A DNA stretch of 64,000 nt from UBA1858 sp963976865. Lineage in GTDB: Bacteria > Pseudomonadota > Gammaproteobacteria > UBA4575. The stretch covers positions 434,001 to 498,000 of the forward strand of contig CAXBLY010000001.1 of assembly GCA_963976865.1 (NCBI GenBank), read 5' to 3'. Positions 8,191 through 16,805 of the stretch are shown piece after piece. Each line of letters begins with the position of its first letter. The first letter of the stretch is position 1. A program made the translations under genes and the position numbers. The notes below the pieces were generated by a model. The model saw only the letters and a program-made list of their open reading frames with translations. It searched no databases and was not told where the DNA came from.

Positions 8191-8431
8191 TTCATATGTC
8201 TAATAAACCAACAAACAAATGGCATGGATACCAGCCATTCTGAAGTCATGTCTACTTTGAGCAGGTTCTATTGTTATGCATGTGATACTTATCACATGAA
8301 ACAGCTTTCATCGACCTTATTTATATAGATTACAGTTAATTATCAATTCAAATGCGTGATATAGAACAACGTATTCATGCTGATCTTTAACTATATTCCA
8401 GCTATCACTCGTAATAGCTTAATCAAAACCC
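8191..8431. other. Remainder of the metY/AAA-like divergent region
   Basis: The 312-bp gap between metY and the gene at 8432 holds the metY promoter candidate and the CRP-type palindrome listed separately. The rest is AT-rich with no ORF of note, no T-run hairpin and no RNA gene that I recognise. Confidence 0.4.
8279..8298. promoter_or_regulatory. Perfect CRP/Vfr-type palindrome
   Basis: CATGTGATA and TATCACATG are perfect 9-bp inverted arms around CT. The core TGTGA-N6-TCACA (8281-8296) equals the CRP consensus in both half-sites and spacing. It lies in the divergent gap between metY and the AAA-like gene at 8432. An AT-rich TTATATAGAT at 8321-8330 sits where a -10 would be for a promoter activated from about -41 to -45 on the plus strand, so the gene at 8432 is the likelier target. 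No crp gene is in the window. Confidence 0.6.
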
Positions 8432-10168
8432 GTGAATTTACCTGAAACTAAAATTAGCAATGAAATTTCATTCATCCTGAATGGTGACGAAAATGTAGCG
8501 TCCAGTTACAGTCACAACCGTAATAAAGAGAAATTACTAGAGCATATATATAGTGGTATCGACGTAATACTTATTACCAGCTCACAACAGGAAAACGGAT
8601 CTTTATTTTTAGAACAGTGCTTTAAAGATAATAGCGATAAAATTCGCACCATCTTCCTCAATAGTGACTCTTTCCCAAAGGATGATTCAGAATTAAATAA
8701 TAGCTCTCATGATCTGTCCATGATCTCGGCAGTGGTATATGAGTCTATTCATCTTGATACCCACTTTGCAATTATTGTTAATGGTGCAGATCAAATTCCA
8801 TTTCCGATATTAAATGAACTGATCAGATTAGCGTTGGCAATTAACAGCAGCAAAAATAATGTCAACTTTATATTTTCAGGTGGCACCGGACTATTGGGGG
8901 TCATTCAGCAAATATCAGATATCACTCGCCTGGGCCTGACACATTGTTCACTAGATAAAATCACTGAAGAAGATATCAGCGATTTTATAGATGACAAACA
9001 ATCCGAATGCATAGAATCCAGAAAACTAAAATTTAACAAGTACGCATTAAAGAAAATATCTTCTTATGCCAAGGGAAGCCTATACAATGCCAGTACCTTG
9101 CTGGAATGGTGTCGACTATACGCCATCCATACGGACAACTATAAGGTAACTGCCGGCTTCATAGATGAATTACTCACCAATTCTGAGTGCAATCAATTCC
9201 TGTCAGGATATCCTGCTGCTGGTTTTTCATTTTCAGCATCTACCCAGGCAGGAATTAAAGATGATGAAAATGTAGAATTCACCAAAAAGGATGCCGTACA
9301 AACTCAACAGCCTACACCCAAGGAATCATCAAGGACTGTTTACATCGATGAAACCAGCACAGATACTGAGGAGCACGCAGACAAAGAACAGAAAAACATC
9401 TTTGAGAAAGTCATGGCGACAACATCCGGTGATGTTGTCAGTATAGACAGCTCTGTAATCATGGATGTTACTTTAGCGGAGGAGAACCATCGCGACGACC
9501 CTGATCCCGCGCCGGAGTCAAACTCCGATACAGAATATGAGGATACTTACCAGCTCGAGGCATTGAGAGATATCAACACCCCGCTTAGCCCAACCTATGC
9601 CGACGAAGACACATTACCTGCCACCCCGGCAAAACTTACAAAAGCATCCAGTAATGCCACCAATTCAGCATTCATATGGACTGTGCTTGTCTTAATGACA
9701 TTAATCGGAAGTTATTATTTATATACGGCAAATTTAATTTCATACACTGATGTACGTACTTACATCGGTACAGTGCTTTCAAGTAACGACGTGGATAAAT
9801 CTGAGACAATTAGCAACGTATCATCAAACCCAGTGCCCGTACCTGCTCCTCCTGTAGTCAACATAGAGGATCAGTATAAACAAAAAATTACCGCACTGAT
9901 TGAATTAGCTGAATCTCAGATTGATCAAAAGAAACTCAGCACACCTCCTTCTGACAATGCAATGGAAACATATCAATTAGTACTGGAACTGGACCCTGGT
10001 AACAAATCTGCTTTAGCCGGAATAGACCTTATTAAAGAACGCTACCAGACCTGGGCCAGGCTGGATATCAAGGATGGAAACACAAAACGCGCCATCTATT
10101 TTTTGCAACGCGCAATTGAAATATCTCCCGATGAAGAAGCACTTAACCTGCTCGCTGATTTGCAGTAA
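8432..10168 (+). CDS. Degenerate ExeA/DamX-like AAA domain protein with one TM segment and C-terminal repeats
   Basis: 578 aa, GTG start with weak ribosome site. Residues about 15-240 follow the pattern of ExeA/MshM/DamX-type ATPases (FSGGTGLLGVIQQ, LDKITEEDISDFIDD), but the Walker A position reads ITSSQQENGSLF without a P-loop and the Walker B position reads FAIIVNGADQIP, so ATP hydrolysis is unlikely. An acidic, low-complexity linker (about 270-400) leads to one membrane helix (FIWTVLVLMTLIGSYYLY, about 412-430). The C-terminal 100 residues look TPR-like (AMETYQLVLELDPGNKSALAGI, RAIYFLQRAIEISPDEEAL). No SPOR domain is seen, which separates it from DamX. Role unknown; envelope assembly is a guess. 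A CRP-type site lies 134 bp upstream. Confidence 0.6.
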   Translation: MNLPETKISNEISFILNGDENVASSYSHNRNKEKLLEHIYSGIDVILITSSQQENGSLFLEQCFKDNSDKIRTIFLNSDSFPKDDSELNNSSHDLSMISAVVYESIHLDTHFAIIVNGADQIPFPILNELIRLALAINSSKNNVNFIFSGGTGLLGVIQQISDITRLGLTHCSLDKITEEDISDFIDDKQSECIESRKLKFNKYALKKISSYAKGSLYNASTLLEWCRLYAIHTDNYKVTAGFIDELLTNSECNQFLSGYPAAGFSFSASTQAGIKDDENVEFTKKDAVQTQQPTPKESSRTVYIDETSTDTEEHADKEQKNIFEKVMATTSGDVVSIDSSVIMDVTLAEENHRDDPDPAPESNSDTEYEDTYQLEALRDINTPLSPTYADEDTLPATPAKLTKASSNATNSAFIWTVLVLMTLIGSYYLYTANLISYTDVRTYIGTVLSSNDVDKSETISNVSSNPVPVPAPPVVNIEDQYKQKITALIELAESQIDQKKLSTPPSDNAMETYQLVLELDPGNKSALAGIDLIKERYQTWARLDIKDGNTKRAIYFLQRAIEISPDEEALNLLADLQ

Positions 10169-10177
10169 TAAATCGCA

Positions 10178-11005
10178 TTACCTGACTGTCAATGTAATAT
10201 TTTTCATTCGCTTAAAATCTGCATAATATTCTGCCTCACCAAGAATCACAGGTTTCACTAGTGACCCTGTGAGGTAGACAGTTCCTTTGTTCAAATCATA
10301 CCCTTCCAGGTAACTTTTCCTGATTAGCCACATTAAAGCATTCCATCTATTTGTTGTATTAATATGTTCGCTGCCTGCAACCAGTTTATTATTTTCAAAT
10401 AAACTCACCTTGATCGAATTAATGTCTATTTCTTCTATGGGGACAAATTCTCCAAGCATAAAAATATCTGCGCCAACATTTGCAGAGATAATATCGTTAC
10501 TGGTTAATGTATTTACGTCTTTGAAATGAAATAGCGGCACCTCTATTGCTGGCGCTACAGCATCAACCAGCCCGATTATGTCTTTATTAAGATCGGCCAG
10601 CTTTTCAATACTCTGTTTTAATCTAAATGCCAGCTCTACCTCAATCAATGAGGTTGCATTACTCTTTTTAACAATGGCATTTATGGCTGTTAAATTTCCT
10701 TCTGTCAGCACTCCAAGGACAGGTTCGTTTGCACCAAATTTATGTTGTGCTGATCTACTTACCAGCCCTGCCTTAAAGCCAATTATCTTTTGCGCTTTAC
10801 CTGCAACCAGACAGGCCTGAATTAAATATGCCTGCTCTGGTGATTCGATCTGATATTGGGGAAGATACTGTTCATTCTTCAGTGCTCGATTGTATTCACT
10901 CACATATTGGTCTGACTGCTCACAAAAATTGCTAATTAAATTTTGGGCATGACTCACTTGTATTAACAATAGAATAAAGGTTATGGCTTTGATTATTATC
11001 ACCAT
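10178..11005 (-). CDS. Exported fumarylacetoacetase/2-keto-4-pentenoate hydratase-like protein
   Basis: 275 aa with a clear signal peptide (MVIIIKAITFILLLIQVSHA, cleavage after SHA20). The mature part resembles the MhpD-type hydratase fold: IIGFKAGLVSRSAQHKFGANEPVLGVL, and IEVELAF with Glu122 and Glu124 plus Glu155 in APAIEVPLF at the expected metal-ligand positions. Cytosolic members hydrate 2-oxopent-4-enoate in meta-cleavage pathways; this one would act outside the cytoplasm, so the substrate is unknown. It starts 4 bp after the PqiA-like gene and is probably co-transcribed with it. Convergent with the gene at 8432. Confidence 0.75.
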   Translation of the reverse strand: MVIIIKAITFILLLIQVSHAQNLISNFCEQSDQYVSEYNRALKNEQYLPQYQIESPEQAYLIQACLVAGKAQKIIGFKAGLVSRSAQHKFGANEPVLGVLTEGNLTAINAIVKKSNATSLIEVELAFRLKQSIEKLADLNKDIIGLVDAVAPAIEVPLFHFKDVNTLTSNDIISANVGADIFMLGEFVPIEEIDINSIKVSLFENNKLVAGSEHINTTNRWNALMWLIRKSYLEGYDLNKGTVYLTGSLVKPVILGEAEYYADFKRMKNITLTVR

Positions 11006-11009
11006 TAAT

Positions 11010-11468
11010 TTAATGAGCGGATATAAGATGTTTGCGTATACTTGCGCAAAATATTGACAGCAGCACAGCGATCACAAACAAATACAGCCCATAGTGTGTT
11101 TGCGCCGAAGCAAATAGCTTCAACTTTACACTCGCCACAATCACCGCGACTATAAACACATCCAGCATTGCCCATTTGCTAATCGTCTCAAGTATGCTGA
11201 ATCCTCTCTCTGAAAGTAAGCTGGGATTTAGGCCCCCGATCACTAGCAGCATATACTTTATACTTGGCAATATGACTGTAAACACCAGTATTATGGCAAA
11301 TAGCAGCCATTCATTTTCACTTAACAATATCAACAGTGCTGAGTAAATCGATATCGTGTTGGTAAAAATATATAATTCACTAATTGATAATAACGGACTA
11401 AAAATCGATACAATAAAAATAACGATTCCAATACCAACTGATATTAGATAGATGATTTTCGTATTCAA
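11010..11468 (-). CDS. PqiA-like integral membrane protein
   Basis: 152 aa with about four hydrophobic segments (near residues 5-30, 38-52, 55-77, 94-113 and 123-143). The stretch ISKWAMLDVFIVAVIVASVKL is the signature of the paraquat-inducible protein A family, here as a single domain rather than the duplicated E. coli PqiA; PqiA-type proteins accompany MCE lipid-transport systems, but no pqiB is nearby. Start is TTG at 11468-11466 with GAGG 8 nt upstream. The start codon overlaps by 3 bp the ATG of the divergent gene at 11468. It is followed closely by the exported hydratase-like gene. Confidence 0.7.
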   Translation of the reverse strand: MNTKIIYLISVGIGIVIFIVSIFSPLLSISELYIFTNTISIYSALLILLSENEWLLFAIILVFTVILPSIKYMLLVIGGLNPSLLSERGFSILETISKWAMLDVFIVAVIVASVKLKLFASAQTHYGLYLFVIAVLLSIFCASIRKHLISAH

Positions 11469-11947
11469 TGTATTTGCCTCGTATACCCATGGATTTACTG
11501 GATAACAGCTCTGCTATTTTACAGCTCGAGGAGACGCTGCATATGCTTGAAGAGAGTTTACAGCAGGACGTGTTCTATTATTCTCTTGATAAATGCTATA
11601 TACAAAGACTTAAGCAGATGTATTCGCCTCACTTTGACATAGAACATTCCGAGTCAGGATCTTACTACCATGCTACCTTACAATGCATTAAGGTCTTTTA
11701 TCTAGACAAGGACTGTATATATCAAATATCACTTTCAGGCAGATTTATAACCAGTATGAATTATTTGCTGGAAATAAACTTCTATGCCCTGGATAGCAAC
11801 AATCATTATTCTACACTTACCGAAACTCTTCTTTCTCTTTCAGATCTATGGAATCTTAACGACACACTTGATATCGCAGATTTACTGGTACGAACACTCA
11901 TCAAAATGCGCGCTGATCTTATCCAGACTAACGAAGGAAATTTATAG
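11468..11947 (+). CDS. Hypothetical protein (unrecognised family)
   Basis: 159 aa, soluble, no signal peptide. The N-terminal half contains LEETLHMLEESLQ, likely helical, and a YYHATLQCIKVFYLDKDCIYQISLSG stretch that looks like beta strands. No motif I can name. The ATG at 11468 overlaps the divergent PqiA-like start; an ATG at 11489 would avoid the overlap, and neither has a good ribosome site. It is 5 bp upstream of the 133-aa gene and likely in one unit with it. Confidence 0.6.
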   Translation: MYLPRIPMDLLDNSSAILQLEETLHMLEESLQQDVFYYSLDKCYIQRLKQMYSPHFDIEHSESGSYYHATLQCIKVFYLDKDCIYQISLSGRFITSMNYLLEINFYALDSNNHYSTLTETLLSLSDLWNLNDTLDIADLLVRTLIKMRADLIQTNEGNL

Positions 11948-11952
11948 AATCC

Positions 11953-12354
11953 ATGAACAACACACCAGAACTTAGTCCATTTGTCGTAACACTGAACGCT
12001 GAAAAATCTATTGAATATTTTCGCGATCGCCCATTGAGCGAGAAACAGCAGGCAGATTTAGCTGCCACTGATAAAAAGTTAAATCTTGGTTTCACTATTG
12101 CCGGCGAATTTATCAAACACCCTACGGATCAGGATAAAGCCATTTTTATGGCTAACCTTCTTGCGAACGCATTAAGCAATCACGATGACACGGCAATTGC
12201 TGTGTCCTGCACTTATTTAGCAACGAGATATGTTCATCTTAAGCAGCTCAAGATCACCAGTTATGATGATCGTATTTCCATCGAGTTAATCAACGATCAG
12301 CTATATGCTGATCCAATCCCGATTAAATTTATCCCTAAAAAGGAGCTGCTTTAG
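11953..12354 (+). CDS. Hypothetical protein (unrecognised family)
   Basis: 133 aa, soluble, ATG start 5 bp after the preceding gene. A helical middle (DKAIFMANLLANALSNHDDTAIAVSCTYLATRY) is followed by a charged C-terminus ending KFIPKKELL. I recognise no domain. Pairing with the upstream unknown gene suggests a shared function. It converges on a 26-codon ORF whose stop is 7 bp away. Confidence 0.6.
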   Translation: MNNTPELSPFVVTLNAEKSIEYFRDRPLSEKQQADLAATDKKLNLGFTIAGEFIKHPTDQDKAIFMANLLANALSNHDDTAIAVSCTYLATRYVHLKQLKITSYDDRISIELINDQLYADPIPIKFIPKKELL

Positions 12355-12361
12355 TCAATTG

Positions 12362-12442
12362 TTAGCGGTTAACCCAGCCCCACATCGCCCAGCCTATACT
12401 CAGCACCAGGATAATCAGCGCTATTGTTAAATTAATAGTCAT
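12362..12442 (-). CDS. Putative 26-residue single-pass membrane peptide
   Basis: ATG at 12442, stop TAA at 12364-12362, 26 codons. The peptide begins MTINLTIALIILVLSIGW and ends with a Trp-rich tail WGWVNR: one hydrophobic helix of about 18 residues with a positive C-terminus, the form of CydX/KdpF/CcoS-like small subunits, though none of these partners is near. An AGGGTG ribosome site stands 6-7 nt before the ATG, and TATTAT is a possible -10 just before it. Coding status is inferred from composition and ribosome site only. Confidence 0.5.
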   Translation of the reverse strand: MTINLTIALIILVLSIGWAMWGWVNR

Positions 12443-12983
12443 ATATTACACCCTATAATAGTGTCGTAACTATATGATTAAATTTACTATTCCTATCATG
12501 TATGTCGACAAAGCCACTTTATTCACTGATATTGTGAGGGGTATCGCTCATTTAAACTGACTCCTTCCGTTGCATTTTTACAACAACACATACTTCTTCG
12601 CATTCTAGTGAAACCATTCCATATCAAAATTCAATCGATTCATGGCTTCAGAATTTTGCGCAGAATTGAAGTAATTACTCGATATATCTTTATGTTACGT
12701 AGTCTTAGTTAATGTTGCTTGAAAACAACAACTTTTAAATATTTGTTGGCAGAATACAAAATCATTGTGGTAACATCGCAACGCTTGATAGGTATTAGGC
12801 TTTATTTGTGTTGTTTTCACATCATAAATAACGCTCACAGGACATGAGTCAAATCTAATACTGAGTGGATTTATTAAGGAAGGGAGGAAGCTGGCTGTTC
12901 ATTCAACCACTACCGCACTATCCACACCAGGCAAATGCTCGAGTACATTTAACTTAAATATTAAAAAGATGGAGTACATCTAA
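12443..12983. other. Long gene-free leader upstream of the porin
   Basis: About 540 bases without a plausible gene on either strand. It includes the promoter of the 26-codon ORF on the left and presumably a long 5' leader for the porin. Visible structures are a CAAAATTC/GAATTTTG pair (12625-12658, 18-nt loop) and a purine-rich block GGAAGGGAGGAAG near 12878. No T-run hairpin or known riboswitch was recognised; a small RNA gene is possible. Confidence 0.4.
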
Positions 12984-14282
12984 ATGAAAACTAAACTATT
13001 AGGAACAGCGCTAGCGCTAGGCCTAGCATCTTCAGCAGTAATGGCTGGTGGTGTTGGCGGTGGTAACGCTAATTCAAACTGGACTATCTACGGATGGCAA
13101 AACTGGTCATGGGAGCAAGTATCTGTTGATACAACTTCAATCGACCCTGCTGACACAGATGGTGAACGTGATCGTGATTTTTCACGTATTAACAACAACG
13201 CAGCAAACATTGGATTTGCCGCTAGCCTACCTACAGGCATGTCTCTAGGTGGACAGGAAATTAAAGTTAACTTCCAGTGTGAGCAGTTCACTTTCCATAA
13301 CCGCCTCAATGGTATTTCTGACTTCTGTAACAGAAACAGTAAAATCAGCCTAAGCGGTGCATTTGGTGAGATCATGTTTGGACAGTGGTTACTTCCATAC
13401 AACGAAATGGTTGCACAGTGGGTAGATCCTTTCTACGATGCCGGTGCTGATTCTCATACTTCAATTATGGGTTCTGTTGGCTATGGTACTCTTTTCTACA
13501 ATGGTGGATTCGGTTTCACTGGCGCATCAAAACAAGGCTTCAACCGTCGTCAGGAAGAAGTGATTCAGTACTGGAGTCCAAACCTAAATGGCTTCACATT
13601 CAGACTGGCAACTACTAACGCAAATGGCGGTGAAGAAACTCAGGTCACTGGCGTTTCTGGCGTTGATGATCTTGATCCTCGCATCTGGTCAACTGGTGTT
13701 GCTTATGAAACCACACTAGCTAATGGCAACAATGTCTGGTTAGCTGCTACCTACCAGAAGCATGACGAGTGGGCTGCTGTTGACTTTGCTTGTGATGATT
13801 CAGATGATGATTCATATCGTTTAGCTGCCCGTTACATTCACCAGTGGGGCGGTGGCATGAGTACTCAAATTTCTGCAATGTGGGAAGAACTTGAGTATGA
13901 CTGGTCAGGTTGTACTGTTGGCACATTACTAAGTGGTAATGCTGCTCTAACTTCAAATACAGCTGATCTAGAACTCGAAAAAGAATCTTGGATGATTTCT
14001 GGTAAGCAGACCTTCGGAAATGGCTTTGATGTCCGTGCTTCTTATATGGATGCAGATGAGTTCGATTGTAGTACATGTGACGTAACAGAAGACGATACAG
14101 ACGCTACTGCCTTCAACCTAGGTGTATACTACACTATGCCTGCAGGTACAGAGCTTCGTTTGACATACTCTGATGTTGATAACGAAAGCAATGCTAACTA
14201 TGACTTCGGTATTGGCGGCGCTGGTACTGTAGTTGGTGGCGATGCAGACATGTTTGCATTTGGTATTGTTCAGTGGTTCTAA
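12984..14282 (+). CDS. Outer membrane porin
   Basis: 432 aa. Signal peptide MKTKLLGTALALGLASSAVMA with cleavage after Ala21, then alternating beta-strand-like sequence and a C-terminal phenylalanine (IVQWF), the signal for outer membrane insertion. Resembles the general Gram-negative porin type (trimeric 16-strand barrel) with motifs such as NNNAANIGFAASLPTGMSLGGQ and GEIMFGQW. Several cysteine pairs (CEQF, DFCN, DFAC, SGC, CSTC) are unusual for porins. Ribosome site GGAG 9 nt before ATG. Preceded by a long leader and followed by a strong terminator, so monocistronic and probably highly expressed. Confidence 0.88.
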   Translation: MKTKLLGTALALGLASSAVMAGGVGGGNANSNWTIYGWQNWSWEQVSVDTTSIDPADTDGERDRDFSRINNNAANIGFAASLPTGMSLGGQEIKVNFQCEQFTFHNRLNGISDFCNRNSKISLSGAFGEIMFGQWLLPYNEMVAQWVDPFYDAGADSHTSIMGSVGYGTLFYNGGFGFTGASKQGFNRRQEEVIQYWSPNLNGFTFRLATTNANGGEETQVTGVSGVDDLDPRIWSTGVAYETTLANGNNVWLAATYQKHDEWAAVDFACDDSDDDSYRLAARYIHQWGGGMSTQISAMWEELEYDWSGCTVGTLLSGNAALTSNTADLELEKESWMISGKQTFGNGFDVRASYMDADEFDCSTCDVTEDDTDATAFNLGVYYTMPAGTELRLTYSDVDNESNANYDFGIGGAGTVVGGDADMFAFGIVQWF

Positions 14283-14311
14283 TTAGATAACACTGGCAAT
14301 AACACGCTATA

Positions 14312-14343
14312 AAACAGGCACCTTCGGGTGCCTGTTTTTTTTT
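14312..14343 (+). terminator. Rho-independent terminator of the porin gene
   Basis: ACAGGCACC and GGTGCCTGT form a perfect 9-bp stem around the stable TTCG tetraloop, followed by a run of about ten T. It lies 30 bp after the porin stop codon. Confidence 0.93.
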
Positions 14344-14424
14344 GGCTGTTAAAAAGCATTAATTTAACCTAAACTATCTTGAAGTATAAATGTCTACGAA
14401 ACAATAAACTCATTGGCCTTCCAT

Positions 14425-15234
14425 ATGCTTAACAGAATACTATTATTTAATTTTTTACTTTTTACCTGCTCAAACTTATGGGCGGGATGCACACCCGATA
14501 CAATAAATTTCTATTTAGAAAAAGGGTTTACGCAAGAGCAAATTACAAAGCTCTGCGCTCAGGCGACAGAAACAAAGCCCACATACGAGCCTTATCAAAA
14601 ACCGGTCGTCATCTATCAAGAAGGTGTTGCGGAAGGAAACAGTGTTGAAGTACGCAGAGCTGTTAATGAACTGAAAGGTAGTATTGACGGTAGATCCGTT
14701 GAAGTTACTGATTCTCATGTCAATTTTATCCGCAAAGTATGCATTAGAGCAGGCAATTCACCAGAAGTAGACCAGAGAGTTGATAAGTGCGTCGATACCG
14801 CATTTTCAATTGCTAGAGACGGGTTACGAGTCACGGACTCCGGTGCATCTTTTTTATTATTTGGCCAACAAAATATTGCTGTAACAAGCAGCAGTATCAA
14901 TCGAAAATTTGTTACTGCTGATCCCTGGTCTGGTGTCACACCTGATATTCGTTACTTACTGGAGAGAAAATATAATTCTCAGGAATCGGGTAATGGCACC
15001 GATATTCCTTTAAGAAAAAGTGCAACGCCCTCGCTGGTCGTTAGCGCTATCCGCACAATTTCATCTGCAACTGAACAGAAAAAAACAGGCAGTTCAGACA
15101 GTGAGGTAGCAAAAGTGCTTGATGAAAATTATGTGCCGCCAACACAGGAAGAATATTTAAAAGCTCAACCCACGCTTGAAGAAATAGAGAAAGAAGACAA
15201 AAAGAACAAAAAGTGGTGGAACCCGTTTGACTAG
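14425..15234 (+). CDS. Hypothetical exported protein
   Basis: 269 aa from ATG 14425 (an upstream TTG at 14413 is less likely). The N-terminus MLNRILLFNFLLFTCSNLWAG is a signal peptide, then CTPDTINFYLEKGFTQEQITKLC, a short Cys-bracketed helical motif that recalls SHOCT-like helices. The middle (residues about 75-150) has an RRAVNELKGSIDGRSVEVTD repeat-like region and cysteines VCIRAGN and DKCVDTAF. The C-terminus is Lys-rich (KEDKKNKKWWNPF). Function not recognised; envelope location is inferred from the signal. It follows the porin terminator and converges on gpmI. Confidence 0.65.
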   Translation: MLNRILLFNFLLFTCSNLWAGCTPDTINFYLEKGFTQEQITKLCAQATETKPTYEPYQKPVVIYQEGVAEGNSVEVRRAVNELKGSIDGRSVEVTDSHVNFIRKVCIRAGNSPEVDQRVDKCVDTAFSIARDGLRVTDSGASFLLFGQQNIAVTSSSINRKFVTADPWSGVTPDIRYLLERKYNSQESGNGTDIPLRKSATPSLVVSAIRTISSATEQKKTGSSDSEVAKVLDENYVPPTQEEYLKAQPTLEEIEKEDKKNKKWWNPFD

Positions 15235-15257
15235 CGAGTAGTTTGTGACTATTCAGA

Positions 15258-16793
15258 CTAAATAATTAACGACTCTTCTTCCATACTTCCTGGGATAGGA
15301 ATATTCATTAAATCGAGAATGGTTGGCGTCACTGTCCCCAGTCCTTTTCCTTTAGCTAGCTGTATTTTATCGTTGTACTGGTCTATCACCATGCATGGAA
15401 CAGGGTTAGTCGTATGCTGCGTATGGGGGTCCCCCGTTAACGCATCATACATTTCATCACAGTTCCCGTGATCGGATGTCAGCAGCACGTTGACCTGTTC
15501 TTCTATCGCGGCATCAAGCACGCGGCCAACTTCTGTATCCATTACTTCCAGCGCTTTAATGATCGCTTCAGGCACTGCTGTGTGTCCTACCATATCGCCA
15601 TTGGCAAAATTGACAATGATCAGACTATGTTCCCCGTCCTTGATGGACTTTATGACTACATCGGCCACTTCTTTTGCACTCATTTCCGGTTTTAAATCAT
15701 AAGTAGCTACTTTTGGTGATGGCACCATTATTCGATCTTCACCCAGAAATGGGGTTTCTTTTCCACCATTAATAAAGAAAGTCACGTGGGGGTATTTTTC
15801 TGTTTCTGCACAATGTAATTGTCTTAACCCCATATTGCTGACCACTTCAGCCAGTGACACTCTTGGGTGCTCAGATGTAAATGCGACCGGACTGCAAAAT
15901 GAAGAGTGAAATACTGTCATTGTGCACATACTGATTGGCTTATAGTTACCCAGATCAAACTCGTTAAAGTCCGGTTCTGCCAGTGCAGCTCCTAGCTGTC
16001 TAGGGCGATCATTTCGAAAGTTGAAAAATATGACCTCATCATCCTGCTGTATTCTGCTCGTATCTTTTATAATGGTAGGCAGAATAAACTCATCAAAAAC
16101 ATCTTTTTTATACGATTCCTTAATTGCCTCTCTTGGCGTGTCTGAATGCAGGCCTTCGTCACTTACCAATGCTTTCCAGGCCAGCTCTGTACGTTCCCAG
16201 CGGCGATCCCTGTCCATTGCATAGTACCGCCCAATGACACTATGTACAGCACCATTGGCATCATCCATCAGTTCTTTAATATCATCGAGAAAGTCTAATG
16301 CACTATTTGGACTTGTATCCCTACCGTCAGTAATCATATGTATTGCCGGTTTTACACCGTTTAACTTACACATGGCTAATAATGCCTTGAGATGCTCGAT
16401 GTGAGAATGTACACCGCCATCTGAGACTAAACCCAGTAAATGTATCGGGCGTGATTTTTGTTTGGCACTCTGCATTGCTGCTATCAGTACAGGGTTTTTA
16501 AAGAAACTCCCATTATGAATTGCATCATTAATAAGTACTAAATCCTGATGAATAATATTGCCACACCCCATTGTGATGTGACCTACCTCTGAGTTACCCA
16601 TCTGACCTTCCGGTAATCCTACTGCCGGTCCTGACGCTTCCAGCGTTGTATATGGATGGGTAGAAAAAAACTTGTCCAGTCTCGGGGTTTTTGCCTGAGT
16701 GACAGCATTGTTATCACCCTCGGCATTGACGCCATAGCCATCCAGTATGATCAGAATTGCGCGCCGAACGATATGATTTTCATTTTCAGACAT
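15258..16793 (-). CDS. gpmI: 2,3-bisphosphoglycerate-independent phosphoglycerate mutase
   Basis: 511 aa cytosolic, Mn-dependent glycolytic enzyme interconverting 3- and 2-phosphoglycerate. ILIILDGYGVN carries the first metal Asp, and GQMGNSEVGHITMG the phosphorylated serine. HMITDGRDTSP, FNFRNDRPRQL and LLTSDHGNCDEM supply substrate and metal ligands. Length is the family norm. It lies 12 bp after tatC at the end of the his-tat cluster, so it may be read with it. Confidence 0.97.
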   Translation of the reverse strand: MSENENHIVRRAILIILDGYGVNAEGDNNAVTQAKTPRLDKFFSTHPYTTLEASGPAVGLPEGQMGNSEVGHITMGCGNIIHQDLVLINDAIHNGSFFKNPVLIAAMQSAKQKSRPIHLLGLVSDGGVHSHIEHLKALLAMCKLNGVKPAIHMITDGRDTSPNSALDFLDDIKELMDDANGAVHSVIGRYYAMDRDRRWERTELAWKALVSDEGLHSDTPREAIKESYKKDVFDEFILPTIIKDTSRIQQDDEVIFFNFRNDRPRQLGAALAEPDFNEFDLGNYKPISMCTMTVFHSSFCSPVAFTSEHPRVSLAEVVSNMGLRQLHCAETEKYPHVTFFINGGKETPFLGEDRIMVPSPKVATYDLKPEMSAKEVADVVIKSIKDGEHSLIIVNFANGDMVGHTAVPEAIIKALEVMDTEVGRVLDAAIEEQVNVLLTSDHGNCDEMYDALTGDPHTQHTTNPVPCMVIDQYNDKIQLAKGKGLGTVTPTILDLMNIPIPGSMEEESLII

Positions 16794-16805
16794 TGCAGTT
16801 AATTA

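Noticed and set aside
12807..12821. CRP-like TGTG...CACA in the porin leader
   Set aside because: The half-sites are 7 nt apart instead of 8 and the inner bases do not match, so it does not fit the consensus.
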